From positions 124,001 through 188,000 of the forward strand of contig NZ_WJOK01000006.1 in NCBI RefSeq assembly GCF_009649785.1: a DNA stretch of 64,000 nucleotides, given 5' to 3'. The translations under genes were made by a program, and so were the position numbers. Under the pieces are notes generated by a model. That model saw nothing but the letters and a program-made list of their open reading frames with translations, was not told the DNA's origin and made no database searches. Of this stretch, positions 26,369 through 34,864 are shown piece by piece; positions within the stretch are counted from its first letter, which is position 1, and each line of letters opens with the position of its first letter. The stretch is from Agrobacterium tumefaciens. GTDB lineage: Bacteria > Pseudomonadota > Alphaproteobacteria > Rhizobiales > Rhizobiaceae.

Positions 26369-27313
26369 TCAGCGAAGAAGCGTTTGCGCCAGGCCATGTT
26401 TCTTGTAAATCATACTCGCTATCAAAGCCTGGGCGATGCGATCATCAGCGTTATTCACGTCCTTGCGAAAGAAGACGGCGTCGCCCCATATCAGTCTCTC
26501 GCGCTTGGCGGTCTTGAACGGCACCGATGTGTACTCGTATCTATTCAAGTGCGAAAAGTCGATAAATTCAAATCCTGCTTCTGAAAGGATATGATCTATA
26601 TCCCGGAAAAATGCCGTCTCGTGATACATGGGGCCGAAAAAAACTTCGCAGTGCACGACGTTGGTTTTCTGCAATACATCTTTTGCGCCCGACAGTGCGC
26701 GACCCTCGAAGCCCTGTATGTCGAATTTTAAAAAGTCGATGTGTGGCTCTCCAGCTAAAGCTTCATCTAGAGTGGAAGTTTTAACAACGTCAGTCGATAC
26801 AACACGCATGTCGCCTATATCATCAAAATCTGCGTTGAATTTCAGATTGAGATCAAGCAGGGAAGAGCTGCCATCGTCATTAACAGTATGGAACAGCGCT
26901 TCTTTGCCATCCCCGATAAACGCTTCAATCAAAACTAGTCTGGGGTCTGGTTCTGCTGCTGCCCGTTCCTCTATGCGGTGCTTTTGTGGCTCGAAACCGA
27001 TGGCACGCCAATCGAGAGTACCTTTTGTCAATGGCGCGTAGATGTGATCCTCTGTTGCAAGCAAACGGGCGCCGACATCCACAATAGTCAATCGTCGACG
27101 CTGTCTTTGAGAAATTTGCAAAGGATCGACTTCCTCTGCTCGCATTTTTGCTTTGTATTCGTCGCCTGCGAGAATGCTTTCAACAATATTCTTCAAGTCC
27201 TCCCCTGACTCCAAACGGTTGGAAAAATGATCCAGCCCGCTTTCGTCCGCGTCCCTATGCAAGAGCGTTTTATAAATCCAATTTACATATTCTTTATTCG
27301 ACCATTCACTCAT
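26369..27313 (-). CDS. FkbM-family methyltransferase with N-terminal DUF4214-like domain
   Basis: A 314-aa protein. Residues 1-60 match the DUF4214 pattern (Y-V-N-W-I-Y-K-T-L-L-H-R-D-A-D-E-S-G-L, ending A-G-D-E-Y), a helical module common in bacterial glycan-modifying proteins. Residues about 75-290 are the FkbM domain: V-D-V-G-A-R near 77, I-G-F-E-P-Q near 104 and I-D-F-L-K-F-D-I-Q-G-F-E near 195. It probably methylates a sugar in surface polysaccharide. It faces the opposite way from the rest of the cluster and marks the end of the low-GC block. Confidence 0.8.
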   Translation of the reverse strand: MSEWSNKEYVNWIYKTLLHRDADESGLDHFSNRLESGEDLKNIVESILAGDEYKAKMRAEEVDPLQISQRQRRRLTIVDVGARLLATEDHIYAPLTKGTLDWRAIGFEPQKHRIEERAAAEPDPRLVLIEAFIGDGKEALFHTVNDDGSSSLLDLNLKFNADFDDIGDMRVVSTDVVKTSTLDEALAGEPHIDFLKFDIQGFEGRALSGAKDVLQKTNVVHCEVFFGPMYHETAFFRDIDHILSEAGFEFIDFSHLNRYEYTSVPFKTAKRERLIWGDAVFFRKDVNNADDRIAQALIASMIYKKHGLAQTLLR

Positions 27314-27560
27314 TTCAGTTTCTTTCGTACGGCCCGTCGACAGGAGCGGAGTTGCAAAGCTAATTTCTTACAGATTTTTATCCAACACATTTTTGAGACT
27401 ATTCGAATGCTCTAATCTCGTGGAGGGCATCGATTTTGACGCAGTGCTGCTGCTGATGGCCTCTCAGCACGCGTTGTCAGATGACGTCGTGCGTTTCTTG
27501 CATGGCTGCGCTGCATTAAAGCCTATTTAATATGCGGTAAAACCGGGTATCTTGTTTTCA
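27314..27560 (+). promoter_or_regulatory. Leader region of the small RNA array
   Basis: No convincing gene is present. A CTTGCA element at 27497-27502 and CCTATT at 27522-27527 (19-bp spacer) could form a promoter for the downstream RNA array, with a longer spacer than the usual 17. No DUF1127 gene, the known partner of such arrays in Rhodobacter, was found upstream. Confidence 0.3.
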
Positions 27561-27712
27561 TCGAAGCGATGCACCTCCTCCCGCAAAGCTTCGGATTGAG
27601 ATGACCCTATCCTCCTCCCAAGGGTTGTCTTGTGAACAATGGCACTCCTCCTCCCAGCCGTTGTTCGAAATTTCGGAAAGCCTGCCGCACCTCCTCCCGC
27701 GGCGGGCTTTTT
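27561..27712 (+). ncRNA. Tandem array of four CCUCCUCCC-loop hairpins (cuckoo / CcsR-type small RNAs)
   Basis: Four consecutive hairpins each display CCTCCTCCC in the loop, at 27574-27582, 27611-27619, 27647-27655 and 27690-27698. Stems: 27561-27567 with 27588-27594 (7 bp); 27600-27608 with 27621-27629 (9 bp); 27634-27643 with 27657-27666 (10 bp); 27680-27688 with 27699-27707 (9 bp). The stems differ in sequence while the loop motif is constant, so the loops are under selection. This matches the alphaproteobacterial cuckoo RNA family, of which the Rhodobacter CcsR stress RNAs are the studied case. The loop is complementary to Shine-Dalgarno sequences and to the reverse motif GGGAGGAGG. The array converges on dinB. 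Confidence 0.85.
27680..27712 (+). terminator. Rho-independent terminator formed by the fourth array hairpin
   Basis: A 9-bp GC-rich stem (27680-27688 with 27699-27707) with CCTCCTCCC in the loop is followed at once by TTTTT and then CGTTTTC. The last array unit thus doubles as the transcript end. Confidence 0.8.
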
Positions 27713-27731
27713 CGTTTTCGGGACAGGGGCA

Positions 27732-28811
27732 TCACAAGCCAAGCGCGAGCTGAGCTTCCTCTTCACTCTCTTCGGTGCTCAGCGAGGAAAGGGTAATCCC
27801 CAACAGCCTTACCGGACGTTTGAATGGAAAGACGGAGGCAAGCAGGCTCTCTGACATCTCCTGGATCGTTGCGAGGTCAGACACGGCTCCCGACACTGTT
27901 TTGCTGCGTGTCGCCTGGCTGAAATCCGAATATTTGATTTTCACGGTCACCGTCTTTCCCGTGATGTCGTGGGCCTCGCAATAACGCCAGACTTTCTGCG
28001 CCAAAGGGCCAAGCTCCGCCTTCGCTAAGTCGAGATCGTCGATATCCTCGACGAATGTGTCCTCGGCGCCGACAGATTTGCGGATGCGATCGGGCTTGAC
28101 CTGCCGTTCATCGATGCCGCGGGCGATGTTGTAGAAATAAGGGCCGGACTTCCCGAAATGCTGTTGCAGAAAACCGAGTGATTTCGACTTGAGATCGAGG
28201 CCTGTTTCGATGCCGTGCCGTTTCATCCGCTCGGCCGTGGCGGGTCCAACGCCATGGAATTTCTTGACGGCCAGGGCTTCAACAAAGCCAGGCCCATTCT
28301 TTGGCGTAATGACGGCCTGGCCATTCGGTTTGTTCAGGTCACTTGCCATCTTGGCCAGAAACTTGTTGTAGGAGATGCCGGCAGATGCATTGAGGCTGGT
28401 GACCGCCTTGATTTTTGCGCGGATCTCCAGCGCAATTTCGGTGGCGATCTCCATGCCTTTCAGGTTTTCGGTGACATCGAGATAGGCTTCGTCGAGCGAT
28501 AGCGGCTCGATCAGAGGGGTATATTCGGCAAATATCTCGCGTATCTGTTGCGACACCTGCCGGTATACCTCGAAGCGTGGCGGTACGAAGATCAGATCCG
28601 GGCATTTCCGTTTGGCAGTGACGGACGGCATGGCGGAATGCACGCCGAAGGTTCTCGCCTCGTAACTTGCCGCAGCCACCACGCCTCGTGCGGCCGATCC
28701 GCCGACGGCGACCGGCAGGCCGCGAAGTGCGGGGTTGTCGCGTTGCTCCACCGATGCATAAAAGGCATCCATGTCGATATGGATGATCTTTCGAACAGCC
28801 GTGTTATCCAT
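27732..28811 (-). CDS. dinB: DNA polymerase IV (Y-family translesion polymerase)
   Basis: A 359-aa Y-family polymerase. Catalytic palm motifs are intact: I-H-I-D-M-D-A-F-Y-A-S-V near residues 9-20 with the first acidic residues, and S-L-D-E-A-Y-L-D near residue 108 with the second. A helix-hairpin-helix region follows (F-H-G-V-G-P-A-T-A-E-R near 185), then the little-finger domain. It copies past lesions with low fidelity. ATG at 28811 is preferred; a GTG at 28844 would overlap the upstream helicase gene. The C-terminus (A-Q-L-A-L-G-L) could be a beta-clamp contact, though it is not a consensus one. Confidence 0.93.
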   Translation of the reverse strand: MDNTAVRKIIHIDMDAFYASVEQRDNPALRGLPVAVGGSAARGVVAAASYEARTFGVHSAMPSVTAKRKCPDLIFVPPRFEVYRQVSQQIREIFAEYTPLIEPLSLDEAYLDVTENLKGMEIATEIALEIRAKIKAVTSLNASAGISYNKFLAKMASDLNKPNGQAVITPKNGPGFVEALAVKKFHGVGPATAERMKRHGIETGLDLKSKSLGFLQQHFGKSGPYFYNIARGIDERQVKPDRIRKSVGAEDTFVEDIDDLDLAKAELGPLAQKVWRYCEAHDITGKTVTVKIKYSDFSQATRSKTVSGAVSDLATIQEMSESLLASVFPFKRPVRLLGITLSSLSTEESEEEAQLALGL

Positions 28812-28834
28812 CGTTCCAGCCTGTACGATCTTCC

Positions 28835-30901
28835 CTATTTCCACATCGCCCGCATCCGCGCGCCTACATCGATGCGGATCTGCTGCGCGCTGCGCTCGGA
28901 GGCTGCGGCCGAAACCAGGGGCCAGGTGGCGGTTTCAAAGAACTGCAGCAAGGTTGCCGGTATGAAGCGGGTTCTAGCGGCATAGACATGCCGGTCTCCC
29001 TGCGCGTTCTGGCCATGGGTGAAAAACCGTTGCGGGGTTATCAGTGACAGGCTGTCCTTGGCGCGCGTCATGGCGACATAGAGCAGCCGGCGTTCCTCTT
29101 CGACTTCATGCGTGGAGCCGACGCCCAGATCGGAGGGTATGCAGCCATCGACCACGTTCAGGATAAAGACGGAACGCCATTCCTGGCCTTTTGCCGAATG
29201 AATGGTTGAAAGCGTCAGGTAATCCTCATCGAGCAGCGGCACGCCTGCCTGATCGCTGGTGGCATCCGGCGGATCGAGCGTCAGTTCGGTGAGGAAGCGT
29301 TCGCGGGAAGGATAGCCGCCGGCAATCTGCTCGAGTTGCAGCAAATCGGCCTTCCGCGTCTCGGCATCCTCATGGATGCGTTCGAGGTGGGGCTCGTACC
29401 AGAGCCGCGCCTGCTCGATATCTGATGGCCAGCCGCCTTGCGATTTTCGCAGGTTCGCCAGCAACTGCACGAAGGATACCCAGTCATCACCGGTTTTGGG
29501 TGGCGGCGGAATTTCGGCAAGGGCGAGCAGAGGTTCCGGGTCTGCCGCAATCGTATCGAGAATATTGCCGGCTTTCTTCGGCCCGATACCCGGCAGCATC
29601 TGAAGTAGCCTGAAACCGGCGACGCGGTCGCGCGGGTTTTGCGCGAAACGCAATACCGCCAGCATGTCCTTTACATGGGCACTGTCGAGAAACTTCAGGC
29701 CGCCAAATTTGACGAAGGGAATATTGCGGCGTGTAAGTTCAACTTCAAGCGGCCCGCTATGACTGGAGGTGCGAAACAGCACGGCCTGTTGCTTCAGCGT
29801 CATGCCGGTCTCACGATTGGCCAGCACCTGGTCGATAATGAAGTTCGCCTGCTCGGTTTCGCTTTTTACTGTCACGAGCTTCGGCCGCTCGAGTGACTGT
29901 CGTTCGGTCCAGAGGTTTTTCGTGAACCGCTCACGGGCAAGGTCGATGACACCATTGGCGGCAGCCAGTATCGGCTGTGTCGAGCGATAGTTGCGATCAA
30001 GGGTGATAATATCGGCAGCTGGGCTGAAAGATGCCGGAAAATCAAGGATATTGCGCACCGTTGCTGCCCGGAACGAATAGATCGACTGGGCATCGTCACC
30101 CACCACGGTCAACCCGCGACCGCCCGGCTTCAGTGCCATCAGCACCGCGGCCTGCAGCCGGTTGGTATCCTGATATTCGTCGACCATCACGTGGTCGAAA
30201 CGATTGCCGATATCGCCTGCAAGGTCGGGATCGCTGACCATCTGGGCCCAGTAGAGCAGAAGATCGTCGTAATCGAGAACGTTCTGGGCCTGCTTGGCCT
30301 CCACATAGGCGGCGAATAATTGCTTGAGCTCTTCTTCCCAGCTGGACACCCATGGATAGTGCTGGCGCAGGATTTCTTTCAGTGGCGTTTGTGAATTGAC
30401 GGCGCGCGAATAGATCGCAAGGCAGGTGCCCTTTGTCGGAAAACGGCTCTCGGTCTTGGAGAAACCCAGTTCGTGTCGGGCAAGGTTCATCAGATCAGCG
30501 CTGTCTTCGCGGTCGTGGATCGTGAAATCCACGTCCAGTCCAATCTGTTCCGCATAGATTCGCAAGAGGCGCGCGCCGATCCCGTGAAACGTGCCGGACC
30601 AGGCCATCGCATCGGTGAGGGCTCCGGCGTTAGCGCCGATGACCTGCTTGCAGATACGCTCGACACGACGCGACATTTCGGAAGCGGCACGCCGTGAAAA
30701 CGTCATCAGCAGGATGCGGCGAGGATCGGCGCCATTGACGATCAGATGCGCCACCCGGTGCGCCAGCGTATTGGTCTTGCCGGAACCGGCACCGGCGATA
30801 ATCAGCAACGGTCCAGCCGTGTGTCCGCCTGAAGGCCCAACGCCATGTTCCACGGCCTTGCGTTGCTGCTCGTTCAGTTTGTCCAGATAGGCAACCGCCA
30901 T
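28835..30901 (-). CDS. UvrD/PcrA/Rep-like superfamily 1 DNA helicase
   Basis: A 688-aa ATP-dependent 3'-5' helicase. Motif I is I-A-G-A-G-S-G-K-T-N-T near residue 35; motif II is V-D-E-Y-Q-D-T-N near 228; motif III is V-V-G-D-D-A-Q-S-I-Y-S-F-R-A-A near 258; motif VI is L-L-Y-V-A-M-T-R-A-K near 625. It is somewhat shorter than E. coli UvrD (720 aa). It lies just upstream of dinB (23 nt to the preferred dinB start), so the two are probably co-transcribed as a DNA repair pair. It is not the main uvrD by length and position alone; which paralogue it is cannot be told here. Confidence 0.88.
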   Translation of the reverse strand: MAVAYLDKLNEQQRKAVEHGVGPSGGHTAGPLLIIAGAGSGKTNTLAHRVAHLIVNGADPRRILLMTFSRRAASEMSRRVERICKQVIGANAGALTDAMAWSGTFHGIGARLLRIYAEQIGLDVDFTIHDREDSADLMNLARHELGFSKTESRFPTKGTCLAIYSRAVNSQTPLKEILRQHYPWVSSWEEELKQLFAAYVEAKQAQNVLDYDDLLLYWAQMVSDPDLAGDIGNRFDHVMVDEYQDTNRLQAAVLMALKPGGRGLTVVGDDAQSIYSFRAATVRNILDFPASFSPAADIITLDRNYRSTQPILAAANGVIDLARERFTKNLWTERQSLERPKLVTVKSETEQANFIIDQVLANRETGMTLKQQAVLFRTSSHSGPLEVELTRRNIPFVKFGGLKFLDSAHVKDMLAVLRFAQNPRDRVAGFRLLQMLPGIGPKKAGNILDTIAADPEPLLALAEIPPPPKTGDDWVSFVQLLANLRKSQGGWPSDIEQARLWYEPHLERIHEDAETRKADLLQLEQIAGGYPSRERFLTELTLDPPDATSDQAGVPLLDEDYLTLSTIHSAKGQEWRSVFILNVVDGCIPSDLGVGSTHEVEEERRLLYVAMTRAKDSLSLITPQRFFTHGQNAQGDRHVYAARTRFIPATLLQFFETATWPLVSAAASERSAQQIRIDVGARMRAMWK

Positions 30902-31188
30902 GCCTGCATCCTTGATATTTGCCTATCCGCACGACGACGGCATTTTTCAAAAGCACTCTTGTTGCAATGATTAGCAAAAACTCAAACAGCAGGCCAGAAC
31001 AAATAATGAACGCATGTCTCTGTCCTCCACACTGCGGTGGACAAACCTGGCTGATCGATATTCGCAGCCTCAATCGGGTTCCGCATGGCGTGTTGACCGG
31101 CATGCTTTTCAAACCACTGAACCAACCCGGCGGCTGATGAGTTCACCAGTCGCGTCTTGGAAGACGTGTTTGTTGGGAGGACAAAAGC
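30902..31188. other. Divergent promoter region
   Basis: A 287-bp gap between the helicase gene (minus) and the esterase gene (plus). It contains a 43-codon frame at 31006-31137 starting M-N-A-C-L-C-P-P-H-C-G-G without a clear ribosome site. It was not recognised and is not called. Confidence 0.35.
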
Positions 31189-31926
31189 ATGAAGCATCTG
31201 AAACTATGCCTGATCGCTGTTGCAGCGCTGGCCACATCGACATTTGCGTTTGCCGAGCAGAAGGCCATGAGGTCTGACGCCACGATCGCGTCGGATATCA
31301 ATTATCTGCTTTATACGCCCAAAGACTATGCCGGTTCGGACAAAACCTATCCTCTCGTGGTATGGCTGCATGGCGGCGATCAGGGCGGGAGCGACGTCGA
31401 AAAGCTGCGCCGCAGCGGTTTGCCAAAATTGATCGAAGGCGGCCGTGATTTTCCTTTCATGGTGTTTTCGCCACAAAATCCGAGTGAGGAACTGCTTTAT
31501 CCGATCGAGCGCGTCGAAACCGTCCTGGCTTCCGTTGTAGCGGATCATCGGGTGGACCGCAGCCGTATCTATCTGATCGGATATAGCCGGGGAGGGTTCG
31601 GCGCCTGGTCAATGGCCGAGCAGTTTCCGCAAACTTTTGCTGCGGTCGTCCCAATTGCCGGTGGCGGCATCCGCCATTATCTCAACCGCACCAATGAAAA
31701 GACCGCCTTCTGGGCCTTTCACGGCTCAAGGGACGAGGTGATTCCTTTGTCCGATACTGTTGTCCTCGTTCAACGTCTCCAGGAATTGAAACGTAATGTG
31801 CGGCTGACGGTTTTTGAGGATACGAACCATGAAGAGGTGGAGGCAAAAGTGCTCGGCGATGAGGCGATGTGGACCTGGCTTCTCCAGCAAAAGCTTGCAG
31901 ACGCAAAGACGCCTTCGGCACCCTGA
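31189..31926 (+). CDS. Exported alpha/beta hydrolase (esterase / predicted peptidase)
   Basis: A 245-aa secreted protein. Signal peptide residues 1-23 (M-K-H-L-K-L-C-L-I ..., cleavage near A-F-A). The catalytic elements are the oxyanion strand V-V-W-L-H-G-G-D near residues 58-65, the nucleophile elbow G-Y-S-R-G-G near 129-134, an acidic residue in H-G-S-R-D-E near 180-184 and His in D-T-N-H-E near 213. This matches predicted peptidases and polyhydroxybutyrate-depolymerase-like esterases. A GGGAGGA ribosome site lies just upstream. Substrate unknown; neighbours do not help. Confidence 0.8.
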   Translation: MKHLKLCLIAVAALATSTFAFAEQKAMRSDATIASDINYLLYTPKDYAGSDKTYPLVVWLHGGDQGGSDVEKLRRSGLPKLIEGGRDFPFMVFSPQNPSEELLYPIERVETVLASVVADHRVDRSRIYLIGYSRGGFGAWSMAEQFPQTFAAVVPIAGGGIRHYLNRTNEKTAFWAFHGSRDEVIPLSDTVVLVQRLQELKRNVRLTVFEDTNHEEVEAKVLGDEAMWTWLLQQKLADAKTPSAP

Positions 31927-32053
31927 ACCCGCAGCGGGCACCGTTTTACCGCTGGTATGAAAGCCCATAACCCAGCGCGGCCGTCATAAGGCCGGGCTGG
32001 CCGCATCATAAGCCTTCGTCAAAACATCTCTCCGCAAGCGTGTCTTTCCCCTA

Positions 32054-32109
32054 TTGACACAGAGTAGGGAGGTCATGCTAATACGCATTAACAGCTAATA
32101 CGTATTAGC
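32054..32109 (+). promoter_or_regulatory. Promoter with two tandem LacI-type operators
   Basis: TTGACA at 32054-32059 is followed by a CTAATA/TAATAC -10 region near 32078-32084. Overlapping and just downstream are two palindromes: TGCTAATACGCATTAACA (32076-32093, near-perfect) and GCTAATACGTATTAGC (32094-32109, perfect). Their centres are 17 bp apart and both have the central CG typical of LacI-family sites. The adjacent LacI-type gene product is the likely ligand, giving autoregulation and control of the whole operon. Confidence 0.72.
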
Positions 32110-32137
32110 AGTCAACGAATGTCGGGGAGGGCATTGC

Positions 32138-33208
32138 GTGACCAGCCATAAGCGCCTTACTCAGAACGATATTGCGAAGCTTGCCGGCGTCAGTCAGGCA
32201 ACAGTATCGCTTGTTCTGAACGGCGCGCCGACCGCGATCGCCCGTATCCCGGCAGAAACACGCGAACGCGTACAGGCGGTCATTCGCAAGACGGGTTATG
32301 TCGCGGACCCGATTGCGCGCCGCATGGCCAAGGGGCTTAATCGCATCCTCGGCGTCTTCACCTACGAGCCTGCTTTTCCAAGCGCACAGGCGGACTTCTT
32401 CACGCCGTTCCTGTTGGGCATCGAGGAAGAGGCGCAACAGCAGGCGTACGATCTTCTGCTGCTGACCAGTGCTGGCGTCGGCAACAACCGCAAGATTTTT
32501 TCCGAGGGCAACAGGCTCCGGATCGCCGATGGCTGCCTGGTCCTGGGCCGTGAATTCGACCGCAAGGAGCTTACCCGGCTGGTCTCGGAAGATTATCCAT
32601 TCGTGGCGATCGGCCGACGCGACGATGCTGGCGGGCCCGTGCCCTATGTCGGCGGCGACTATGCCGCGGGCACACGGCAGCTTGTTGAAGATGCCATGAT
32701 GCTCGGGCATTCCAAGCTCGCCTATATCGGCCCTGCGGGTCCGGCGGAATCGATTGCCGACCGCTGGCGAGGTTTCAGTGATGCGCTCGGCACGGCGGCG
32801 ACGCTTGCATTGCACATAAAGGCGGTAAACCGGCCTGCCGAAAAGATCCTCGACGCGATCATCGAAAGCGGCGCGACGGTGGCATTTTTCATAGAACTGG
32901 CGGATGCGGTGCGCGTCGAGACTTTGGCACGCGAGCGCGGAATTGGGGTGCCCGACGTGTTTTCGATGGTCGTGCTTGGCAGCCATATTCGTGCCGGCCG
33001 CAGCCCGGTGCGTTTCACATCCTATGAAATTCCCCGTGAAGAGATGGGCCGGCAGGCGACTGCAATGCTGGTGAACCGCATCGAGACCGGCAGCCCGGGA
33101 AGTCAAATTCTTCTCAAGTGCCAACCCGTCAAGGGTGAAACATTGGGGCCGGCTCCAGTGGCCTCCCCAGATAAGTCCCCAGTCAACAAAACGGATGAGA
33201 CGACGTGA
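32138..33208 (+). CDS. LacI-family transcriptional regulator
   Basis: A 356-aa regulator. Helix-turn-helix at residues about 8-30 (D-I-A-K-L-A-G-V-S-Q-A-T-V-S-L-V-L-N-G) with hinge helix near 50-60, followed by a periplasmic-binding-protein-like effector domain. The GTG start gives a normal N-terminus. Its stop overlaps the GTG start of the FAD oxidoreductase gene by 4 nt, so it belongs to the operon that it probably controls through the palindromes at 32076-32109. The effector is probably a sugar or sugar derivative imported by the ABC system downstream. Confidence 0.9.
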   Translation: MTSHKRLTQNDIAKLAGVSQATVSLVLNGAPTAIARIPAETRERVQAVIRKTGYVADPIARRMAKGLNRILGVFTYEPAFPSAQADFFTPFLLGIEEEAQQQAYDLLLLTSAGVGNNRKIFSEGNRLRIADGCLVLGREFDRKELTRLVSEDYPFVAIGRRDDAGGPVPYVGGDYAAGTRQLVEDAMMLGHSKLAYIGPAGPAESIADRWRGFSDALGTAATLALHIKAVNRPAEKILDAIIESGATVAFFIELADAVRVETLARERGIGVPDVFSMVVLGSHIRAGRSPVRFTSYEIPREEMGRQATAMLVNRIETGSPGSQILLKCQPVKGETLGPAPVASPDKSPVNKTDETT

Positions 33209-34815
33209 AAGAGATGCAAGCAGACATTCTTGTGGTCGGTGGTGGCCTTGGCGGCGTGGCGGCGGCCCTCGGTGCCGCACGCGCCGGAAAGCGCGTGATC
33301 ATGACCGAGGAATATGACTGGATCGGCGGTCAGCTGACCAGCCAGGCCGTGCCATCGGACGAACATAGCTGGGTCGAGCAGTTCGGCATCACCCGCTCTT
33401 ATCGCGCACTACGCAACGGCGTGCGCCAATATTACCGCGACCATTATCCGTTGACGGAAGGCGCCCGCTCCTGGAGTGACCTCAATCCGGGTGGCGGCTG
33501 GGTCAGCCGCATCTGCGCCGAGCCGCGCGTCAGCCTTGCGGTGATGGAAAGCATGCTTATGCCCTATATCGGTGCCGACCGGCTGACGGTGCTCAAGCCC
33601 TATCGGCCGGTTGCTGCCGATGTGGATGGCGACCGGGTCCGCGCGGTCACCCTGCGCCATCGCGACAGCGGAGCCGAGATCGTCATTTCCGCCGACTACA
33701 TTCTTGATGCCACCGAGCTTGGCGATCTGTTGCCGATGACGCGCACGGAATATGCCAAGGGGTTCGAGGCGCAATCGGACACGGGTGAGCCCAGTGCGCC
33801 GGCCAGCGCCCAGCCTGATAATGTGCAGGCGGTGTCGATCTGCTTTGCAATCGATCATGTCGACGGCGATCAGACGATCGACAAGCCTGATAATTACGAC
33901 TACTGGCGCAAGTACCAGCCGCATTTCTGGGGTGGGCCGATGCTCGGTTTCACCGCGCCGCATCCGCGCACGCTGGAACACACGACCCGCTCCTTCACGC
34001 CCAATCCGGACGACGATCCGTTGCTGGTCGATGCCGACCAGCGCAAGGGCGGTGGCGATGAAAACCTCTGGATTTTCCGTCGCATCGCGGCACGCAAGAA
34101 CTTTGCGCCAGGTTTTTATAAATCCGACATCTGCCTCGTGAACTGGCCGATGATCGACTACATGGACGGCACCATCATCGATGTGTCGGAAGAAGAAAAG
34201 GCGCGGCATCTGAAGGCTGCGGCCGAACTTTCCTATTCGGTGTTTTACTGGTTGCAGACCGAAGCGCCGCGCCTTGATGGCGGACAGGGCTTTCGCGGCC
34301 TGCGCCTCAGAGGCGATATTACCGGCACCGAACACGGCCTTGCCATGGCGCCCTATATCCGGGAAAGCCGCCGCATCAAGCCGGTCACGCGCATCGTCGA
34401 ACAGGATCTTTCCTACACGGTTCGCGGTGACAGGGGGGCTGTCCGCTATCGCGACAGCATCGGCATCGGCATGTACCGCATCGATCTGCACCCATCGACC
34501 GGTGGCGACAACTATATCGATGTGCCTTCCTGCCCGTTCGAGATTCCGCTTGGCGCACTCATACCCGAGCGCGTGAAGAACCTTATTCCGGCGGGCAAGA
34601 ACATCGGCACGACGCATATCACCAATGGCTGCTACCGCCTGCATCCAGTCGAATGGAATATCGGCGAAGTGGCCGGAATGCTGGCGGCCTATTGCCTAGA
34701 AACAGGTCTCACACCGCATCAGGTGCAGGAAGACGATGACCATCTTCATGCCTTCCAGACGGCACTGACCCGCGAAGGCATTGAAATACGCTGGCCGGAT
34801 ATCGCGGCCTATTAG
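33205..34815 (+). CDS. FAD-dependent oxidoreductase (FAD_oxidored family)
   Basis: A 536-aa flavoprotein. Dinucleotide-binding motif L-V-V-G-G-G-L-G-G-V-A-A-A-L at residues 8-21 with an acidic residue (T-E-E) ending the second strand near 37. Another FAD contact region is seen near residue 475 (I-P-A-G-K-N-I-G-T-T-H). Related proteins are often encoded beside sugar ABC transporters or polysaccharide-degrading enzymes, but few have a known reaction. Here it is translationally coupled to a LacI regulator and upstream of a sugar importer, so it probably oxidises the imported carbohydrate or a derivative. Start is GTG at 33205; ATG at 33214 is an alternative. Confidence 0.78.
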   Translation: MKEMQADILVVGGGLGGVAAALGAARAGKRVIMTEEYDWIGGQLTSQAVPSDEHSWVEQFGITRSYRALRNGVRQYYRDHYPLTEGARSWSDLNPGGGWVSRICAEPRVSLAVMESMLMPYIGADRLTVLKPYRPVAADVDGDRVRAVTLRHRDSGAEIVISADYILDATELGDLLPMTRTEYAKGFEAQSDTGEPSAPASAQPDNVQAVSICFAIDHVDGDQTIDKPDNYDYWRKYQPHFWGGPMLGFTAPHPRTLEHTTRSFTPNPDDDPLLVDADQRKGGGDENLWIFRRIAARKNFAPGFYKSDICLVNWPMIDYMDGTIIDVSEEEKARHLKAAAELSYSVFYWLQTEAPRLDGGQGFRGLRLRGDITGTEHGLAMAPYIRESRRIKPVTRIVEQDLSYTVRGDRGAVRYRDSIGIGMYRIDLHPSTGGDNYIDVPSCPFEIPLGALIPERVKNLIPAGKNIGTTHITNGCYRLHPVEWNIGEVAGMLAAYCLETGLTPHQVQEDDDHLHAFQTALTREGIEIRWPDIAAY

Positions 34816-34864
34816 GACGGCGGACTGTCGTTCGATCGAACCCATCTTTGGAGGAGGACTGGGA

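Noticed and set aside
27420-27530. 36-codon GTG-started frame ending just before the RNA array, as a DUF1127-like partner
   Set aside because: The product lacks the Arg-rich DUF1127 pattern and has no clear ribosome site.
27574-27698. Four regularly spaced CCTCCTCCC motifs as a CRISPR array
   Set aside because: The repeat is only 9 bp, lies in hairpin loops, and the spacing (37, 36, 43) reflects paired stems, not unique spacers. No cas genes are near.
32105-33280. 391-codon open frame on the minus strand
   Set aside because: Antisense to the LacI regulator gene, which has an intact helix-turn-helix.
33409-34644. 411-codon open frame on the minus strand
   Set aside because: Antisense to the FAD oxidoreductase gene, which has clear FAD motifs; the antisense product resembles nothing.
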